This document shows, one piece after another, positions 35,895 to 47,305 of a stretch of DNA of 64,000 nt (position 1 is the stretch's first letter; the number at the start of each line of letters is the position of its first letter). Made by a program: the position numbers and the translations under genes. Source of the DNA: Callorhinus ursinus (Eukaryota > Chordata > Mammalia > Carnivora > Otariidae). Under the pieces are notes generated by a model. That model was not told the DNA's origin, ran no database searches, and was given only the letters and a program-made list of their open reading frames with translations. The stretch lies in NCBI RefSeq assembly GCF_003265705.1, contig NW_020313044.1:5109619-5173618 (forward strand), written 5' to 3'.

Positions 35895-36215
35895 CATAGC
35901 AGGAATTTGGAAACCATGAGCACCAGTCATGGAATGGTAAGTTGTACAGCCAAGCAAATACCAGGCAGCCATAAAAAAGAGAGCCGGGCATATAGGTACA
36001 TAGATGAGTGCGAAAAAAGGAAGCCCTAGAGTAATATATGTGGAATTATCCCATAACTTACTTTAAAAATTACACGTGTTTCTATAGATACACGCTAGAA
36101 ACCTGAAAAAATTACTAGCTCTGGAGAATGGGATGGGGTGGGTGAGGAGGAACTCACATTTTCTTTTGTTTTCTTTTTTGCAGTTATTTTTCTGATTTAA
36201 AGGAAAAATTAGTAA
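35895..36215 (+). mobile_element. Old LINE 3' relic
   Basis: A CAGGCAGCCATAAAAAAGAG-type segment, then TAATATATGTGGAATTATCC and CATTTTCTTTTGTTTTCTTT, as in old L1-like 3' ends. The SINE at 35693 abuts its left side. Confidence 0.4.
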
Positions 36216-37039
36216 CACCTTTGAAGCCCTCTAAAAAGAGGGCGAGAATGCTATCCACTCAGTCTTTCCCTTCAGCCCCCAAACTTGCTAAATCCCTCCT
36301 CCTGGAGAATCCTTCCCACTGGCCCCACCTCTGTGCTGGGTCCTGTTCCTTCCCCCAGGGCCGAGCTTCCCAAAGGAAGCCGGAGCCCCAGCGCCTCTCT
36401 GTCGTCCTCAGTCCTCTGGAGTCCTCCCTCCACCCCACTCTCGCACGCCTCCCCACTTAATCTCCTCCAACACCAGGACTGCAGACTTGTGACCCCGGAG
36501 CCACATGTGGCCCGAGGCTATATGGTTGGCTGGTGCCACATGTTTGGTTGTGTTTATTCTCAATGGATTTGACGTTTACCATTTGGCAGATTTGCCCTGG
36601 AATTCCTGCTCTCTGTCTTCTCTCTAACAACCAGAAGATCTGGCCCATTACACCCACCTTCCCACATGGCTGGAATTGAGTGTCAGCCGGACCCGGAGTC
36701 TCCACCATTCTGTCTTGTGAACTCTCCTGGGCCCCTGGGCATTAGAGTGTTTGATTCCGTTTTAGACCCTTCTCCTCTGTTTAGTTTCAACAGCAGCAGC
36801 AGCTTCTAGGTTTTCTCCTTTTTCTTTAACTGCCCTTGTTCAGCGTGCTGTCCTGGCTTCTTTTCCTTAGCCATCCTCTGAAGTCCGGCATCCGTCAGGG
36901 GTCTGTCCTCGGTGTATGTGCTCTCCTTGTCTCCCTGAGTCTCCCTTGTCTGCCTCAGGTTCCACTCATGTCTCCAAAATCCCAAACTGCCTCTGCCTTC
37001 ATTCATGACAGTACGGTGGTTACAGAGTAACCCAAACCA
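36216..37039. other. No gene recognised; possible diverged L2
   Basis: Pyrimidine-rich phrases hint at old L2 but are not decisive. Confidence 0.4.
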
Positions 37040-37370
37040 CAGACCTTAGTCATACTCCCCTTCCCTCAGTACCCACAGGCCTCGCCTAATGATTTGATTC
37101 CTTACATTTTCATTCCCTTCCTTCCCTACCATCCCCATCTTGAGTCAAGCCAGCAAAATCTTGACCCCTATCCAAGGCAATTGCTTCTAATTTTTCTCTT
37201 ATAGCTTATTCCTCTTACCTCATCCACAACATCTCCAGGCTTGTCCTCTCAAACCACAAATCTGATCAGGTCTCATCCTTGCTCAAATGACCTCCCGTAT
37301 TCTTCACTGCCTGCAGGCTGAAGTCCAAACTTCTTAGCCTGGCATTCAAGGCTCTTTATGATCTGCTGCG
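37040..37370 (+). mobile_element. L2 relic, left part
   Basis: TCACTGCCTGCAGGCTGAAG, TCCAAACTTCTTAGCCTGGC, ATTCAAGGCTCTTTATGATC. It is cut at 37371 by an L2 in the opposite direction and appears to resume at about 37690. Confidence 0.83.
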
Positions 37371-37680
37371 GCCTTTATTCATTCAGGCAACAAACTGAGC
37401 ACCCACTATTTGTCAGGCCTTGAAGACGCTTTTGTGAAAACAAGTCATGGTCCCTGCCTTTATGGGACCACGCTGTCCCTGGGACCTTACAGACTCCCCA
37501 CCCCCAACATGCATACACACTTTAAAGGACAAACTAAAATTCACTATCAAGGGACTATGAGAATAAAGAGTTAAGCCAACGTTAGGATAAATGGTCAGGC
37601 AAGACTCCTTGAGGTGATGACATTTAAGCTGAGACCCAGAGGAAGAGAAGATGCAGTGGGTGGTTCATTCCAGACAAAAT
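37371..37680 (-). mobile_element. L2 relic nested inside an opposite L2
   Basis: Begins TTTATTCATTCAGGCAACAA with GAGCACCCACTATTTGTCAG and continues to TGATGACATTTAAGCTGAGA and TTCATTCCAGACAAAA, the reverse of L2. Confidence 0.8.
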
Positions 37681-37689
37681 CTCTCCTTC

Positions 37690-37889
37690 TCATGCTGGCC
37701 TTTCTTCACTCCCTTTCCCTATTTACTCTGCACTTCATGCAAACTAAACCTCTGTCTAGTACTCGTATACATTGTACTCGGGGATGCTTCTGCCCTGGCT
37801 GTGATCTTCTCAAAGGGAGGAACTGCCTTGTTCATTTGGGTCCCTGGTGCCTGGCACATAGTAGGCTCAATAATTGCAAGACGAAAAAC
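37690..37889 (+). mobile_element. L2 relic, right part with 3' end
   Basis: CTCTGCACTTCATGCAAACT, then GGTGCCTGGCACATAGTAGG and CTCAATAATTGCAAG. The tetranucleotide satellite begins exactly where the L2 tail repeat would be. Confidence 0.78.
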
Positions 37890-38112
37890 TGGATGGATGG
37901 GTGGATGGATGGGTGGATGGATGGATGGATGGATGGATGGATGGGTGGTTGAGTGGTGAATAGATAGATGGGTGGGTGGGTAGATAGATGCATGGATGGA
38001 TGAATGGATAGGTGGATGAGTGGATGAATGGGTAGTTGGGTGGGTGGATGATAGATTGATAGGTGGGTGGATGGATGGATAGATGGGTGAGTGGGTAGAT
38101 AGATGGGTGGGT
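37890..38112. repeat. (TGGA)n-type tetranucleotide satellite, 223 bp
   Basis: TGGA, TGGG and TAGA units in changing order. The purest block is TGGA at 37913-37942; the right half mixes TAGA and TGGG. Reverse-strand open frames rich in His, Pro, Ser and Ile come only from this repeat. Confidence 0.98.
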
Positions 38113-38314
38113 AAAAAAGCACACATGCTTTAAGCTGAGCTGGCTATATTGTCTTTTGGGGATAATTTTATAACCAACAAAGCTGAGGCTTGGAGTTTGC
38201 TGGAATTGGCTTGAGCTGCGAGAAAAGTGATTGAAAAGAATTCTCACTCAGGTTCTCTACCACTTTAGTTACACGTCACTTTTCTGTGTAATCATCCTTA
38301 TTATTGTGAAATGG

Positions 38315-38465
38315 GCAAGTATTTTTTTATTAAAGTAGAACTGACATACAATATTATATAGTTTTAGGCATGCAATGTAGTAATTCAACAATTATATGCA
38401 TTGCAAAATGCTCGCCATAATAAGTGTAATTACCAGCTGTCACCATATAAAGTTACTATAATATT
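38315..38465 (-). mobile_element. Old L1 3'-end fragment
   Basis: GAACTGACATACAATATTAT and TATATGCATTGCAAAATGCT followed by CACCATATAAAGTTACTA match the reverse of a common old L1M/L1ME 3' end. Confidence 0.75.
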
Positions 38466-38599
38466 ATTGACTCTCTTCCAGGCAAGCATTTTTTTCTTAC
38501 AAATAAAAAACTAACATTTAGAAGCTTTTTTCTCAATAAACAGCTCTTAACTGGATCTTGCTTTAATTCTAAGGGAATTTTTTTTAAGGCAGAAAAACA

Positions 38600-38855
38600 C
38601 GAGATAGTATACACAGTGCTTAAGTGTCCAGCCTCTGCAGCTAAATCACCGTGTTCAAATACTGGTCCAGCCACTACCCACAGTGGTAGGTCTGTAGGTC
38701 CTGGGGAACTTTACCAAGCCCTCAGTTTCTTTATCTGTAAAATATAACTGACAACAGTACATACTTTCGGAGGGTGGCTGGGAGGATTCAGTGACACGTG
38801 TAAGAGCAGAGCACATGAAACCAAGTAAGGACTCAAAAACCGGAGGTGCCGCTCT
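38600..38855 (+). mobile_element. MIR relic
   Basis: CCAGCCTCTGCAGCTAAATC, CTCAGTTTCTTTATCTGTAA, GGGAGGATTCAGTGACACGT. Confidence 0.78.
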
Positions 38856-39815
38856 TACAGGACTAAGGATTCTTCAGCCTGGCCCATCCAAATGCCTCCT
38901 AAAGCTTCTAGAAGAATCCTAGCCAAAGACGACAAAAGGCATGCACTTTGAGCTATTTTTCTGGTGGAAGAGGAGAAATTCTCTTGTTTCTGCTCTCCCT
39001 GACTCCAGAGCAGGCGTGGAAGTGGTCACAGACACAACACCACACATCCAGCTTCCATCAGATTCTGACCATATTCCTGCTCCCACTGCCCTGTGCTGGG
39101 CTAGTTCAAGGCCCCGCGATCAGCCACAAACAGACCCAGGTGGCAGGGTCACGAGGTACCCCACACAGTATGACTGTAATTTCTCTTTGTTTGTCTGTAA
39201 TCTGGGCTTTCTCACAAGACCTCGGCTATTGGGTGGCTGAAAACAGCTCAGTCTTGTCCAGTATAAGAATTTAAACAGTCCTGTTAAGTAATACTCTGCC
39301 CCTGAGATCCCCCGTCTCCGGCAGTGCACCTGCTCCTTTCGGAAGTATCATCTCGAGATAAGGGGAGTGAGGGTCACTCAGTCTCTCACCAGAAGAGACG
39401 AGACCCTCATTCACAGGCCTCTGGGGCCCAGGGTCTCAGCGTGGAGTGCTTCACCTGCCCTGTCACTGCCCCCTCAGGCTCAAGTTGAGGTCCTGGTCTC
39501 TCTTGGTGCAGTCAGGGTGGCTTGTTGGCTGACCAGCTCCTGCTGGCCGTGGGCTCCTCACCTCCCCGCCCAGGAGGTCTCCCCTTAGCCCCACAGCAGA
39601 CTCACCCCCCCGCCCCAGTGGCCTCTGGCTGTCATCTCAGCATCTGCATCATGGAGGGAGAGCAGGAGATCCAGAGTACGAATTACGCCCACTTGCACTG
39701 GATCACAGCCATCCACACTCTCAACCCTCTGGGCCTCCCCGTGTCTCAGGCCAGCCATGGCTGCCTGCAGATCATCTGGATGTTTCCATGGCCAAACCAC
39801 CTCCACCCCCTCCAT

Positions 39816-39855
<40 letters not shown>

Positions 39856-40254
39856 TTTTATTCCACCTCCATCTTCGGATGCTCCCGTGGCAGACGAGCA
39901 TCCCCCTACACCGCGGTGGAAGCACCAGTCTGTCCATGCGCCTAGACTTGCTGTATTAAATGGGAGCTCAAGCAGTTCTGCAAGTCTTCTCTCCACAAAT
40001 CTTGGCAGTGGAGCTGCCTAATCCTCTGTATTCTGTGTTCTATTTTCCTTCTTTGGCTCTATGTGATAGGCCCCCTGACCCAGCCTCTGGGAAAGGAGGC
40101 TCCAAATGGAGCATGGTTTAAAGGCAGCAGGATGGGGTGGGAGGGATCAAAACACATGGCTTTGTATTTGCCAGACAGTCTCCCTTTTGCACCCATGCCT
40201 CTTCCAGTCCTACCACAGCTGAAGGAGGCAGTGTCTTTCAAGACACTTTTCTTT
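38856..40254. other. No gene recognised
   Basis: GC-richer unique sequence around the (CA)18 at 39817. A plus frame of 145 codons (39522-39959) crosses the microsatellite as a His-Thr repeat and is rejected. Confidence 0.55.
39817..39853. repeat. (CA)18 microsatellite
   Basis: An uninterrupted CA run, so probably length-polymorphic. Confidence 0.98.
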
Positions 40255-40361
40255 GCTTCATTCTTACCTGTGTTCATTGAGCAATGGTCATTAAGCACCT
40301 GACATACAGTCATTGTGCTGAGACCCAAGTCAGTACCTGCCTCACAGATGTGATATGAATA
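40255..40361 (-). mobile_element. L2 3'-end fragment
   Basis: GTGTTCATTGAGCAATGGTC, ATTAAGCACCTGACATACAG. It is cut on the right by the Tigger2 element. Confidence 0.5.
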
Positions 40362-40715
40362 CAGTAGAACACCTTGAACAACATGGGGTTGAACTGCATG
40401 GGTCCACTTATATGTGGATTTTTCCACATATATTTCTCTTCCTTATGATTTTCTTTTTTTTATTATGTTAATCACCATACATCATTAGTTTTTTATGATT
40501 TTCTTAATGACATTTTCTTTTCTCTAGTTTAGTTAATTGTGATTATACAGTATATAATATATAAAATATGTGTTGACAGTTTATGTTATCATTTATGCTT
40601 CTAGCCAAAAGTATGCTATTAGTAGTTAAGTTTTTGGGGAATCAAAAGTTATACATGGATTTTTGAGTGCCTGGGAGGTCAGCCCCCCCCCCCATGTTGT
40701 TCAAGTGTCAACTCT
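40362..40715 (+). mobile_element. Tigger2-like non-autonomous DNA transposon
   Basis: The left end ACCTTGAACAACATGGGGTT and right end CCCCATGTTGTTCAAGTGTC are terminal inverted repeats. The interior (CAAAAGTTATACATGGATTT, GTTAAGTTTTTGGGG) matches my memory of Tigger2a. A TA precedes the left end. There is no transposase frame, and a 37-bp L1 tail is inserted near its middle. Confidence 0.85.
40456..40492 (-). mobile_element. Minute L1 3'-tail insertion inside Tigger2
   Basis: Only about 37 bp: a T run, then TTATGTTAATCACCATACAT and CATTAG, the reverse of a carnivore L1 3' end, inserted in a DNA transposon. Perfect 13-bp repeats TTATGATTTTCTT at 40443-40455 and 40493-40505 show it is an extremely truncated retrotransposition event. 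Confidence 0.8.
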
Positions 40716-41520
40716 GTTCTCATCATGTGAAAAGATACTCAGCATCATTAGCCATGAGGGAAATGCAGATCAAAACCACAGTTAGATACTATTTCACATC
40801 CACTAGGATAGCTATCATCAAAAGATGTATACACTAACAAGTGTTGGCAAGGATATGGGGAATTGGAGCCCTCGTACATTGCTGATGGAAATGTAAAATC
40901 AGTATAGCCACTTTGGAAAACAGTTTGGCAGTTCCTCAAATGGTTAATCCAGAGAGTTACCATATGAGCCTACAATCCCACTGCTAGGGATATACCCAAG
41001 AGAAATGAAAACACGTTCATACAAAAACATGTACATGAATGTTCATAGCAGCATTATTCAAAATAGCCAAAAAGTGGAAACAACCCAAATGCCCATCAAA
41101 TGATGAATAGGTAAATAAAACATGGTGTAGCCACACAGTGGAATATTACTAAGCTATAAAAAGGAATGAAGTACTGATAACATGCTACAACACGGACGGA
41201 CCTTGAAATTGTTACACAATGTGGAAAAAGGTGGTCACAAAATACTCTATTTTGTATGATTCAGTTGTATGAAATGTTCAGGGTAGGCAAATTCATAGAA
41301 GCAGAAGGTAGTTTAGTGGCTGCCAGGGGCTGGGGGAGGGTAGAATAGGGAGTGACTGCTTAATAGGTGTGGGTTATTTTTAATGTGATGAAAATGTCCT
41401 GAAGGGATATAGTGGCAAAAGTTGCACAACTCTGTGAATATAGTAAAAGCCGTTGCGTTGGACCCTTTAAGTGAGTGAATTGTGTGGTATGTAAATGTTA
41501 TCTCAAGAAAGCTGTGAAAA
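40716..41520 (+). mobile_element. Old L1 relic: end of ORF2 plus 3' UTR
   Basis: Plus-strand L1: AAATGCAGATCAAAACCACA, TCCCACTGCTAGGGATATAC, ACCCAAATGCCCATCAAATG, then a 3' UTR with TGCCAGGGGCTGGGGGAGGG and an A-rich end near 41515. ORF2 is broken throughout. The long match suggests an L1MB-like age class. Confidence 0.9.
41326..41350 (+). other. G-quadruplex motif in an L1 3' UTR
   Basis: G4, CT, G5, A, G3, 7 bases, G3. Mammalian L1 3' UTRs are known to carry such motifs, which supports the L1 orientation. Confidence 0.65.
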
Positions 41521-41689
41521 GATGTGCTCATCTCATTTGCCAACTGAATCCCTCTTTCCCAGTTCCTTCGGTATCCTAGGACAAATATGAGTTCAACTTC
41601 CAGTCATTTCAGGACTTTCTCCCAACACACTTATTAGAGTCTGATATTAGGTAGCTGGACACCTATTTAATGATCTTTAAACAGTTATT

Positions 41690-41815
41690 TTCCATTAGAA
41701 GGTAAGCTCCAAGAAAGCAGGGACTTGTGTTTTGTTCATTGGTACATCCACCATGCTTAACATAGGGCCTGGCACACGGTAGGGTCTCAGTAAATAGTTG
41801 TTGAATGAACGGATG
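41690..41815 (+). mobile_element. L2 3'-end relic
   Basis: GGTAAGCTCCAAGAAAGCAG, GGGCCTGGCACACGGTAGGG and AAATAGTTGTTGAATGAAC are the classic L2 terminus. Confidence 0.87.
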
Positions 41816-41860
41816 CCTTCATGGGGCTCACATACCAAACGGACACACAGAAGGCCAGCG

Positions 41861-42060
41861 ATGACTGCTAGTCGTCATTCATTCAGCATGTATTTACNNN
41901 NNNNNNNAAGGCCAGCGATGACTGCTAGTCGTCATTCATTCAGCATGTATTTACTGCGGCCTCATGGTGTGTGGCGTGAATGAATGAGGCAGACGTGTCT
42001 CTGCGCTGGGGGAACTTACAGCAGAGGAAGCCTTTACCGAGAAGGTTTAGCACTTGGATG
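41861..42060 (-). mobile_element. L2 3'-end relic across an assembly gap
   Basis: TCATTCATTCAGCATGTATT occurs on both sides of the gap because of the 47-bp duplication; GCTGGGGGAACTTACAGCAG follows on the right. Confidence 0.7.
41898..41907. other. Assembly gap (10 N) between identical 47-bp ends
   Basis: 41851-41897 and 41908-41954 are the same 47 bases, so the two contig ends overlap and the gap is probably not real. Confidence 1.
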
Positions 42061-43264
42061 AAACACTGAAAGCAAATAATATCTAACATTCACTAAAGAT
42101 TTGCAAATATTGAAAGCGGAAATTCTGTTCAAGTTCCCCTTACTGGGGCTCTGTGGGAAGTTGGGCTGAGTGGAGATAGTCATGCAAAGAAAAAGATTCT
42201 GGAGGATAGAGGATGAGTGAGTAGAAGGTCAATCCAGAAAAAAAGAAAATGGGTGTTTGCCAGTGATTTTGCTGGTTCCACGGAGGCAGTTCCAAGTTGT
42301 GATTTTAAGTTTTTGTTGAGGTGGGGAGTAATACCGGGAAAGGGGAAAGTGCCAAGCACCATCCTCCCTGTCCACTGTTGGGAAGTCCTCAAGAAGAGAT
42401 AGGAAGGGAAAGAGTGACTCAGCGGCTGGGAGGGGAGGGAACAAGGGTGTTTCAAAGAGATGGGGAAGATACCATTACGGTCTAACCGCCTTCTTCACAA
42501 TGGAAAGTTATGGGAAGGACAGCCAAGAGGTCAAGAGAGAGCAACGAGATATACGATGACGACACAGTTGGGAAACCGAAGAGGCCGGCTTGTAGATACA
42601 CAGCCCATGGTGGGTGATGGCGGTCTTGGAGTTGAAGATGAAAGTAAGAAAACTTGTCTAGGTGACTTCCCTCACACCTACAGCCTCCTCATTCCACCTC
42701 TCTTTTGCCCCATGTTTTCATTTTAATATGCAGGGTTTCTAGAACACCTCCAATGGGAAGGAGATGTGAAACAGGGCTAAGAACTGATTAAGACATGACC
42801 ATGGCTCTTGCACAAGGCAGGGCAGGGTCAGAGACTTCAGATACTTGGAGAAATGGGAGGAGACAAGGAAGATGTGGGCAGAGTAAGGTTCAGGGTCAAG
42901 GATGATGGTACAGAATCTAGCGCAAATTACTCACTAGAGTTTGGGGAAAAGGGAAAGATGGGTCAGAGAAAGACCCAAGACTGAGGAAGCTTATGAGCTG
43001 TAAATGAATGAGTAGATCTTGGAGGATCTTCCTAAAGGGATTGGCCGACTTTGCAACTAGAGGACACAGTCCCAGAGCTCAGGGGAGCTCGGGAGTTGGA
43101 GTGAGCCCAGGCACAGATGACCCTGTGAAGAGGAACAAGGCGAGGTTTTCTTTTTTCTTGAGGCCAGGCACCTCCATCGTGTTTTTGGTTTGCCCAGCTG
43201 TCCACCCACCAGAAAGAACAGATGACAAAGATGGCCCATCTCCTTCAGAGGTAGTCTTGCCTCC
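42061..43264. other. No gene recognised; possibly diverged L2 on minus
   Basis: Purine-rich plus strand with weak L2-like phrases. Frames stay under 115 codons. Confidence 0.4.
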
Positions 43265-43450
43265 TGGTTAAGGGCAGGCATTTTAGCCCAGGAAGCCGCC
43301 GAGGCTCTGTGGCTCCCGGGTTCTGTGTCACTGACCACGTGCTCAGGCCTCGCTGCACTGAGGCCTGTGTCCTCACCTGTAAAAGCAGGAGCGATAAGCA
43401 AGGGCTGTGGTTGGGATGAAATGGGATAGTAGGGCCACAGCTCCTAGCAC
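43265..43450 (+). mobile_element. MIR relic, diverged
   Basis: GTCCTCACCTGTAAAAGCAG, TCCTAGCACAGTATGGCACT. Confidence 0.6.
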
Positions 43451-43769
43451 AGTATGGCACTTAAAACACTTCCCAAGCCTTGGGGGCAGTTTTCTTTGGG
43501 TATTTTCACATCTCTAGAATCAGGAAGTACAGCATTTTTTTCATGGTGGTATGTAAAATGATGGTGTACCTTTCAATTTATGGTGTCTTAAGTTTAATAA
43601 AATATGGAAGTAGGTAGACATCTCGTCAGAGGCAGTTGGGGTGTTTTTGGTTATTCTACCTGTGCTAGATTCATGGCTCCGTCAATGTCTACAGGTTTCA
43701 TTCTTGACTCTAGGTGGGTTGAACCTTTTCCCCGGGGACAGGAGCCTGGCCCCTGGAGTCAGCCCCACT

Positions 43770-43990
43770 GAGGGCAAGTCTTGACTTGGCTGCTGCTCAC
43801 CATGAGACTGGGGCTAGGCACCATCAACTCTCTGAACCTCAGTTCTCCCTCTCCTCTATAAGGGGGATAACAATATTACCTACCCTCCTAGGGTTTTGTG
43901 AGGATAAAACGGTGTAGGGTTCTGTAAAGGGCTTAGCACAGTGCTGCACTGCATACACATTGAATAATGATGATGATGAGACTAATAATT
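43770..43990 (+). mobile_element. MIR relic
   Basis: TCTGAACCTCAGTTCTCCCT, CCTCCTAGGGTTTTGTGAGG, AAGGGCTTAGCACAGTGCTG. Confidence 0.85.
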
Positions 43991-46429
43991 AAATAATAGC
44001 ATTACCTTATATAACCAGATTACATTTTCTAAAAAGTGTTACTGTTATTATTCCTGAACTACCTGGGGAGTCCCGCTGCAAAACATCCAACTGGGACTCT
44101 CAGCAGGAAGGGATCTCAGAACCCAAATTGGCACTCCTGTTCTGCGCTGGTGTGTATCTAGGACTGCGGCCTCACCTTGCATGCTCTCCCCCAGCTGCCG
44201 TCCTCCTTCCTGAGCCAGCTTTCCATCTCCCCAGCACTCCCCTCCTCAGGACTTTGGCCCCTTTGGACACATTACTTTAGGAACTGTTTGCCTTGGGAAG
44301 AGGGCTGGCTCATCTCCCTTGGAAAAGACCACCACAAACCCCAGGTTTTCCCAAGTAATTAGTGACCCAAGAGCTCCCCTCAACGAGCCTCCTCTCTGCC
44401 CCATCATCCTCCTGTCTCCTCTTGCACCGTCGGTCACTTCACCCAGCGGTCTGCCTCTGTCCTTGCTGGAATTCCCTCAATATGCAGTAGCCTACATGTA
44501 AATGCATGTTTTTTTCAAACCCTTTTACCTCTACCTAATGAGTCTGGCTTATCAAAATCACTCAGGATCTGTGTACCACATAAATAACTCACACACCAGA
44601 GCCTCCCCGTATCTTCAGATCCCCCTGGTGTTTCCCATCCGAAGTTCCCCACAGTCTTGAGAGCCTTGCACTCTCCAAGTGGTATAAACAGGCTTTCCTC
44701 TGGGGAGGCTGCAGAGGCTCCCGGGCAGATAGGCTCTACCAGCATCTTTCTTTATCCCTGATATTTCTCCTCACTTCATGAGGACCCAAGCTAGAACTAA
44801 TGACTTTTCTCCAGGTTGGCTCTCTGGCGAGCCTTTCTCTTTTGAGGTGAGACCCCACCACCACCCCGCCCCCCCACCACAATCTACCTACCTTGTTCCG
44901 CCATTAAGAGCTGACCTGCCTCCTTGCATCGATCCCAGGATCAGGAAAACCCAGATTTTTATGTACACCTTTGCCAACAGAATTGCACTGTTGCACGAGC
45001 CACTCCAGCATGGCATTTGATGAAAGTTCTCTGACAACACTGGTTTCCCCTCAAGGTCTGGTTATCACAGAGTTGGATCCGGAGCAGCATCTTGGACCCT
45101 CCAGATGCCCCTTGGGGAAGCTGTGGAATTAGGACTTTTCACTGGGTTTGCAACACAACAGAATGACTCTCATGGTCTAAGGAGCATGCCAAAAAAAGCC
45201 TAGCCTCTCGGAACTTGTTTCAGCTCACTTAAAAATCTTAAGGACATAGTGCAGTGTGCTGGCTGGGTTGGGGTATAGGGTTTCACACAATGCAGCAGTA
45301 CTGGGGCACCCTTGAATCAGAGACTGGAAAGCCCAGTGTGTTAGACAAGACTCCCAACATTTACCTATTTATCTGTCCATCTGTATACCCTCAGACATGT
45401 TTCCCAACCCGCCCCCCCCAAATGTGGCATTTAAGCCAGGCTATGGAAGACAAAGTGGCATTATAAAGTTGTCTAGACTACAGCAAGATGAGCCAAACTC
45501 TAGCCAGGGGAAGAAATAAAGCAAAGAAAGGCCACCCACCTTGTAGTTCTTCCCCGGCTAATGGGGAGAGGCAATGGAAAGAAAGGAGTGGGCTTTCTCT
45601 CACTCCCAATTGTCCACACGACAGAGGTCTTCTCTTGGGGGGATCTGAAGACTGAGTGCCTCGTGTGGTCAGGTTTTGGGACCTGGGGCCACATTGGTCC
45701 AGGCTCTCCAGGGCGACGCTCCCTGTTCACGCCCACAAAGGATGGAGGAAGCATGCTGGCTGGCCCACTGGTGGCTGTCTGTGTACAGCCCTCTGGGCAA
45801 CCAGCTTTCCCCCTTTCCCACCCTTCCCATCCTGCTCTCCCCTCTGGCCCCGCTCCCATGGGCTAGGATGCCACGGAGGTCCTGCCTGCCTGCCCTTATT
45901 CACAAAGGCAGGTCTGCCTGGAGCAGAGCAGGGCAGGCCCTCAGGGGGGGGGACCTGGGCTCCACACCTCTCCCCTTAAGGAAACAGACAGGTCCAGTCC
46001 AGTGAGTTGGGGAGAGGCTGTTGCCCTTGTTAAACATCTCACAGGCTCAGGCAGAGATCCGGTGACTGCGTGAGAGGAAAGTGCTCTGCTCTGGGCACCC
46101 AGTGCAGCAGGGCTGTGTGAGAGGGGTGTGTCACCACCCAAATCAAACCAGATTAAACCAAGCAGGGATGCAACTAGCTGCTATCCAGTCCTTTGCCCTC
46201 CATCAGTCAAAAAAGCTTTCCTCTGAAAATCTCCTCTATTTCCTAGTTAATATGCCGAAGAGAAGACATGGCCACTAACCATTTTGCATTTGCCATCTCT
46301 CAGACACTATGATTTACAGCATGACCTTGAGCTTCACTGCTCTGGCAGTCACTGTCCCCATGCACTTAATCGAGCCACCCTTACTAAGTGTAAGGGACCT
46401 AACAAAACACAGTAAAGGAATAAAGGTGG
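43991..46429. other. No gene or repeat recognised
   Basis: About 2.4 kb of unassigned DNA, GC-rich at 45.5-46.0 kb, with overlapping frames of 100-119 codons on both strands and no family resemblance. Confidence 0.5.
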
Positions 46430-46640
46430 GATCGTGGTCAAAGGCATGGGCTCTGCAGTCAGGATTCCTGGATTTAAACCCAGAAAGTCAGCTTACCTGC
46501 ACGAGGAGACCAGGGATGTTGCCCACCCCACGTGCTTGCTTTAAGGATGCAACGAGGTAACACGAGTGAAGTACAGGGCTCCCGGCACAGGGAAAGCATC
46601 TCATAGTTCTAGCTATGATTTTTGCTGTTAGGATTATTCA
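46430..46640 (+). mobile_element. MIR relic with a damaged core
   Basis: AAAGGCATGGGCTCTGCAGT, CTGGATTTAAACCCAGAAAG; the right part AAGGATGCAACGAGGTAACA is diverged. Confidence 0.72.
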
Positions 46641-46949
46641 GAATGAATAAGACCAACTCCCTGTGCTTGATGGAGGGTGAGAAGTGAAATCGTGCATGAG
46701 ACAGACCGTGGTAAGCAGCAGGATGGAAGCGTGAGAGCCTGTGGAAGACGGGGTCCAGGGGGACGTGGCAGAAGCTGTGGTTGCTCAGCCACAAGGACAG
46801 AGAGGCTTTGCGCATGTGGACGCGGGATCAGGGGACGGCTTCGCTAGGGGCCCAGGCGTAGAGGTGGTCTCCCCGCAGAGGGATGGGTGCTGCTGGGCAG
46901 GGGGATGTGCAGGTGACTAGGGTCACCTCACACTCATTCGGAGTCGGGT

Positions 46950-47045
46950 CATAGAGGACCTCAATGCCATTCTGAAGAGTTTCGACTTTTATCTGCAAGC
47001 ACTGGGGAGCCAGTGGAAATTTTTGAGAAGGGAATTTGGAAGATG
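46950..47045 (-). mobile_element. L2 internal fragment
   Basis: CGACTTTTATCTGCAAGCAC and TGGGGAGCCAGTGGAAATTT match an internal L2 block in reverse. The edges are uncertain. Confidence 0.5.
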
Positions 47046-47194
47046 CTTCTGGTAACATATTGTGGGAAAATTTTGGTGGTGGGAGAGGGCAGGGCAGAGG
47101 CAGAGCCAAGGCCAAGGGGCACAGTGCTCTGTGTTTCCATCCCCGAAAAATTAATCAGTCTTCAAGTCCTTTCTTTACTGCTCATCATCTTCAC

Positions 47195-47305
47195 TGGCGT
47201 GCACGCTGGTCAAGGGCAGGGGCCATGTGCTTTGCTTCCTCTGCATTGTCGCATCTTCAACACGGTCCCTGGTGCTCCATCAATAGTTATTGAATGGAAA
47301 TAGGA
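47195..47305 (+). mobile_element. L2 3'-end relic
   Basis: TGGTCAAGGGCAGGGGCCAT and ATCAATAGTTATTGAATGGA with AAT. Confidence 0.7.

Noticed and set aside
37890..38112. Direct-repeat array as a CRISPR
   Set aside because: Units are 4 bp with no spacers, in a mammalian genome; it is a simple satellite.
37719..38247. Minus-strand frames rich in His-Pro-Ser-Ile repeats
   Set aside because: They are translations of the TGGA-type satellite in several frames and so carry no gene signal.
39585..40021. Frames with Thr-His or Cys-Val repeats
   Set aside because: They result from reading the (CA)18 microsatellite in different frames.
41798..41983. Frame crossing the second gap with an internal repeat
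   Set aside because: The repeat is the 47-bp duplication beside the N run, an assembly effect.
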